5,996 nt of DNA, taken from the NCBI GenBank assembly GCA_021789355.1, contig JAJYJR010000380.1:1-5996 (forward strand), in the 5' to 3' direction. Each line of letters begins with the position of its first letter. The first letter of the stretch is position 1. This document shows, in pieces, positions 4,572 to 5,996 of the stretch. The position numbers were made by a program, and so were the translations under genes. This DNA is from Chloroflexota bacterium (GTDB taxonomy: Bacteria; Chloroflexota; Limnocylindria; Limnocylindrales; CSP1-4). The notes beneath the pieces were generated by a model, which saw only the letters and a list, made by a program, of their open reading frames with translations, ran no database searches and was not told where the DNA came from.

Positions 4572-5990
4572 GTGTCTGCCACCGTCGCCGGGCTGGTCGC
4601 CCTCGAGGCGGGCAAGACGACCCGCTGGCTGCTGCGCCGCTCGGGCCGCGGCGGGACCTCGCTCCCTGGTCTCGTCGCGGAGCGCATCCACCCCCGCCTC
4701 GCCGGTGAGCTGGCGCAGCACATCAGCAACGGCTCGCTCCTCATCACCGGCACCAACGGCAAGACCACCAGCACGCGGATGATCGTGGCGGCGGTCCGGG
4801 GCGCCGGCCTCACCCCCCTCACGAACCGTGAGGGGTCGAACATGCTGCGCGGCATCACCACCACGCTCCTGGCCGAGGCCAGCTGGCGCGGACGGCTGCC
4901 GGCGAGTGAGCAGCTCATCGGCATCTTCGAGGTGGACGAAGGTCACCTGCCCGCGGTGATCGACGGACTGGCGCCCCGGATGCTGCTCATCACGAACCTC
5001 TTCCGCGACCAGCTCGACCGCTACTTCGAGGTCGACTTCGTGGCCTCGTTGTGGGCCACGGCCTTCGGGCGACTCCCGGCCGCCACGACGCTGATCCTGA
5101 ACGCCGACGATCCGCTGGTGGCCTATCTCGGGGAGTCCGTCTCGAACCCGGTGCTCTACTACGGCCTCGAGGACGGGCGCTGGGGCCGCTCGCAGCTGCA
5201 GCACAGCGCCGACTCGCGCCGCTGCCCGCGCTGCGCGAGCGACCTGCAGTACAGCCGCTCGTTCTACGCGCACCTGGGGCACTACGCCTGCGCCGCGTGC
5301 GGCTGGCATCGGCCGACGCCCCGTCTCTCGGCGTGGGACGTCGAGATCGGGGGGCTCGAGGGCTCCACCATCAAGCTGCAGACGCCCTGGGGACCGCAGA
5401 CCCTCGAGGTGCCGCTGCCCGGCCTCTTCAACGCGTACAACGCGATCGCGGCGGCGGCGACCGCGTACAGCCTGGGGGTCCGGCCCGACGTCGTGAAGGC
5501 CGCGGTGGGGGACGTGCCGGGGGCCTTCGGTCGGCTGGAGCGGTTCGAGCTCGACGGCCGCCGGGTGCTGCTCGCGCTGGTGAAGAACCCCAGCAGCTTC
5601 GACCAGGTGACCGAGCTCCTGCTCCGCAACCGCAGCACGCTGCGGCTGGTGCTCGCGCTCAACGACAACGGCCAGGACAGCCGGGACGTCTCGTGGATCT
5701 GGGACGTCGCCCTGGAGCAGCTCTGCGGCCGCCTGGCGTGGGTGATCGCCTCGGGCCGGCGCGCCGCCGATCTGGCGCTGCGGCTCAAGTACGCGGGGGT
5801 CCTGGAGGGGCCGCCGGACGGCCGCCCCGCGCTGTCGACGATCCCCGCTCTGGCGGATGCCGTCGCCGAGGGCCTGCGCCGGACCCCGCCCGGCGAGGAA
5901 CTCACGATCATCGCGACGTACACCGCGATGTGGGCGCTGCGGGAGCTGTTCGTGCGGCGCGGGCAGCTCGCGCCCTTCTGGCAGGCATGA
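4572..5990 (+). CDS. murT: Lipid II isoglutaminyl synthase, MurT subunit
   Basis: MurT with GatD converts the D-Glu of lipid II stem peptides to D-isoglutamine at the cytoplasmic membrane face; MurT is the ATP-dependent Mur-ligase-like subunit. The start is GTG 4572, with GGAG (4558-4561) ten bases upstream, giving 472 residues, slightly longer than well-studied MurT proteins. Visible features: P-loop GTNGKTT (60-66), NREGSNMLRG (85-94), the Mur-ligase middle domain with NLFRDQLDRY (142-151) and LNADDP (176-181), a four-Cys zinc ribbon (Cys218, 221, 240, 243) that is specific to MurT among Mur ligases, and the C-terminal DUF1727 domain (about 325-472) with KNP (338-340), LNDN and DVSWIWD (372-378) and ATYTAM (448-453). 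An Asp in the DUF1727 region completes GatD's Cys-His triad in known structures; one of the Asp residues at 369-378 is the likely one. After KNP it has Ser-Ser where Gly is more usual. Confidence 0.95.
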   Translation: MSATVAGLVALEAGKTTRWLLRRSGRGGTSLPGLVAERIHPRLAGELAQHISNGSLLITGTNGKTTSTRMIVAAVRGAGLTPLTNREGSNMLRGITTTLLAEASWRGRLPASEQLIGIFEVDEGHLPAVIDGLAPRMLLITNLFRDQLDRYFEVDFVASLWATAFGRLPAATTLILNADDPLVAYLGESVSNPVLYYGLEDGRWGRSQLQHSADSRRCPRCASDLQYSRSFYAHLGHYACAACGWHRPTPRLSAWDVEIGGLEGSTIKLQTPWGPQTLEVPLPGLFNAYNAIAAAATAYSLGVRPDVVKAAVGDVPGAFGRLERFELDGRRVLLALVKNPSSFDQVTELLLRNRSTLRLVLALNDNGQDSRDVSWIWDVALEQLCGRLAWVIASGRRAADLALRLKYAGVLEGPPDGRPALSTIPALADAVAEGLRRTPPGEELTIIATYTAMWALRELFVRRGQLAPFWQA

Positions 5991-5996
5991 GCGCCT
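5987..5996 (+). CDS. Start of next gene, probably gatD (cut by window edge)
   Basis: ATG 5987 overlaps the murT stop as ATGA, and only three codons (Met-Ser-Ala) are inside the window. The four-base overlap means translational coupling. In almost all genomes murT is followed by gatD, which encodes the glutamine amidotransferase that delivers ammonia to MurT, so that is the expected identity. The visible codons alone cannot show it. Confidence 0.55.

Noticed and set aside
3895..5309. Minus-strand open frames opposite the methyltransferase and murT (3895-4434, 4388-4924, 4518-5309)
   Set aside because: They are antisense to genes with clear catalytic motifs and show no motif of their own.
1..5996. 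tRNA, rRNA, CRISPR array, integrase attachment site or replication origin
   Set aside because: No cloverleaf-like sequence, regularly spaced repeat-spacer unit, long duplicated terminal sequence or AT-rich iteron region was found by reading both strands. The only tandem repeats are the short ones at 3450-3480.

Overview
The window comes from a very GC-rich bacterium (GC about 70% by eye, coding frames with mostly G or C at third codon positions). A murT gene, almost certainly followed by its partner gatD, means the organism makes peptidoglycan and amidates the D-Glu of lipid II. That pair is typical of monoderm bacteria such as Actinobacteria, Firmicutes and some Chloroflexota. A lipoprotein with a C-terminal 'YxxDC ... 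INSEC-W' domain, which I know from Chloroflexota and Actinobacteria, points the same way. My guess is Chloroflexota or a high-GC actinobacterial relative; the sequence does not settle it.

Layout. Positions 1-630 hold no clean gene: an unresolved left edge, a small open frame (181-455) that seems to carry a -1 frameshift, and two short hairpins. From 637 to about 2240 lies a run of very small plus-strand genes, most with a good Shine-Dalgarno sequence: a 31-residue single-pass membrane peptide, two unknown proteins of 80 and 87 residues, a 20-residue proline-rich mini-ORF inside a strongly structured stretch, a 42-residue Lys-rich then Ala/Pro-rich protein, and a Cys/His protein with a duplicated putative zinc-binding module. 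None except the last shows a recognisable domain.

From about 2445 to 3390 the signals are on the minus strand: an inverted-repeat cluster at the 3' end of the lipoprotein gene (2507-3055), and upstream of that gene a decayed N-terminal helix-turn-helix fragment of a transposase (3160-3390). Between this fragment and the right-hand operon sit 12-bp tandem repeats directly abutting a good sigma-70-type promoter (TTGACA, 17 bp, TAGGGT).

From about 3517 to the right edge is a plus-strand operon: a class I SAM-dependent methyltransferase, murT (lipid II isoglutaminyl synthase, ligase subunit) 17 bp later, and an ATGA-overlapped gene that should be gatD. This is the only part whose biochemistry is secure. 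MurT activates the D-Glu carboxylate and GatD supplies ammonia from glutamine.

The most unusual signal is at 1424-1569. The Shine-Dalgarno of the 20-codon ORF is perfectly complementary over 8 bp to that ORF's own Pro-Pro-Pro codons, its stop codon lies in the loop of a long hairpin, and two mutually exclusive hairpins follow. This resembles a leader-peptide or attenuator-type regulatory RNA, but it is an inference from base pairing in GC-rich DNA and needs comparative support.
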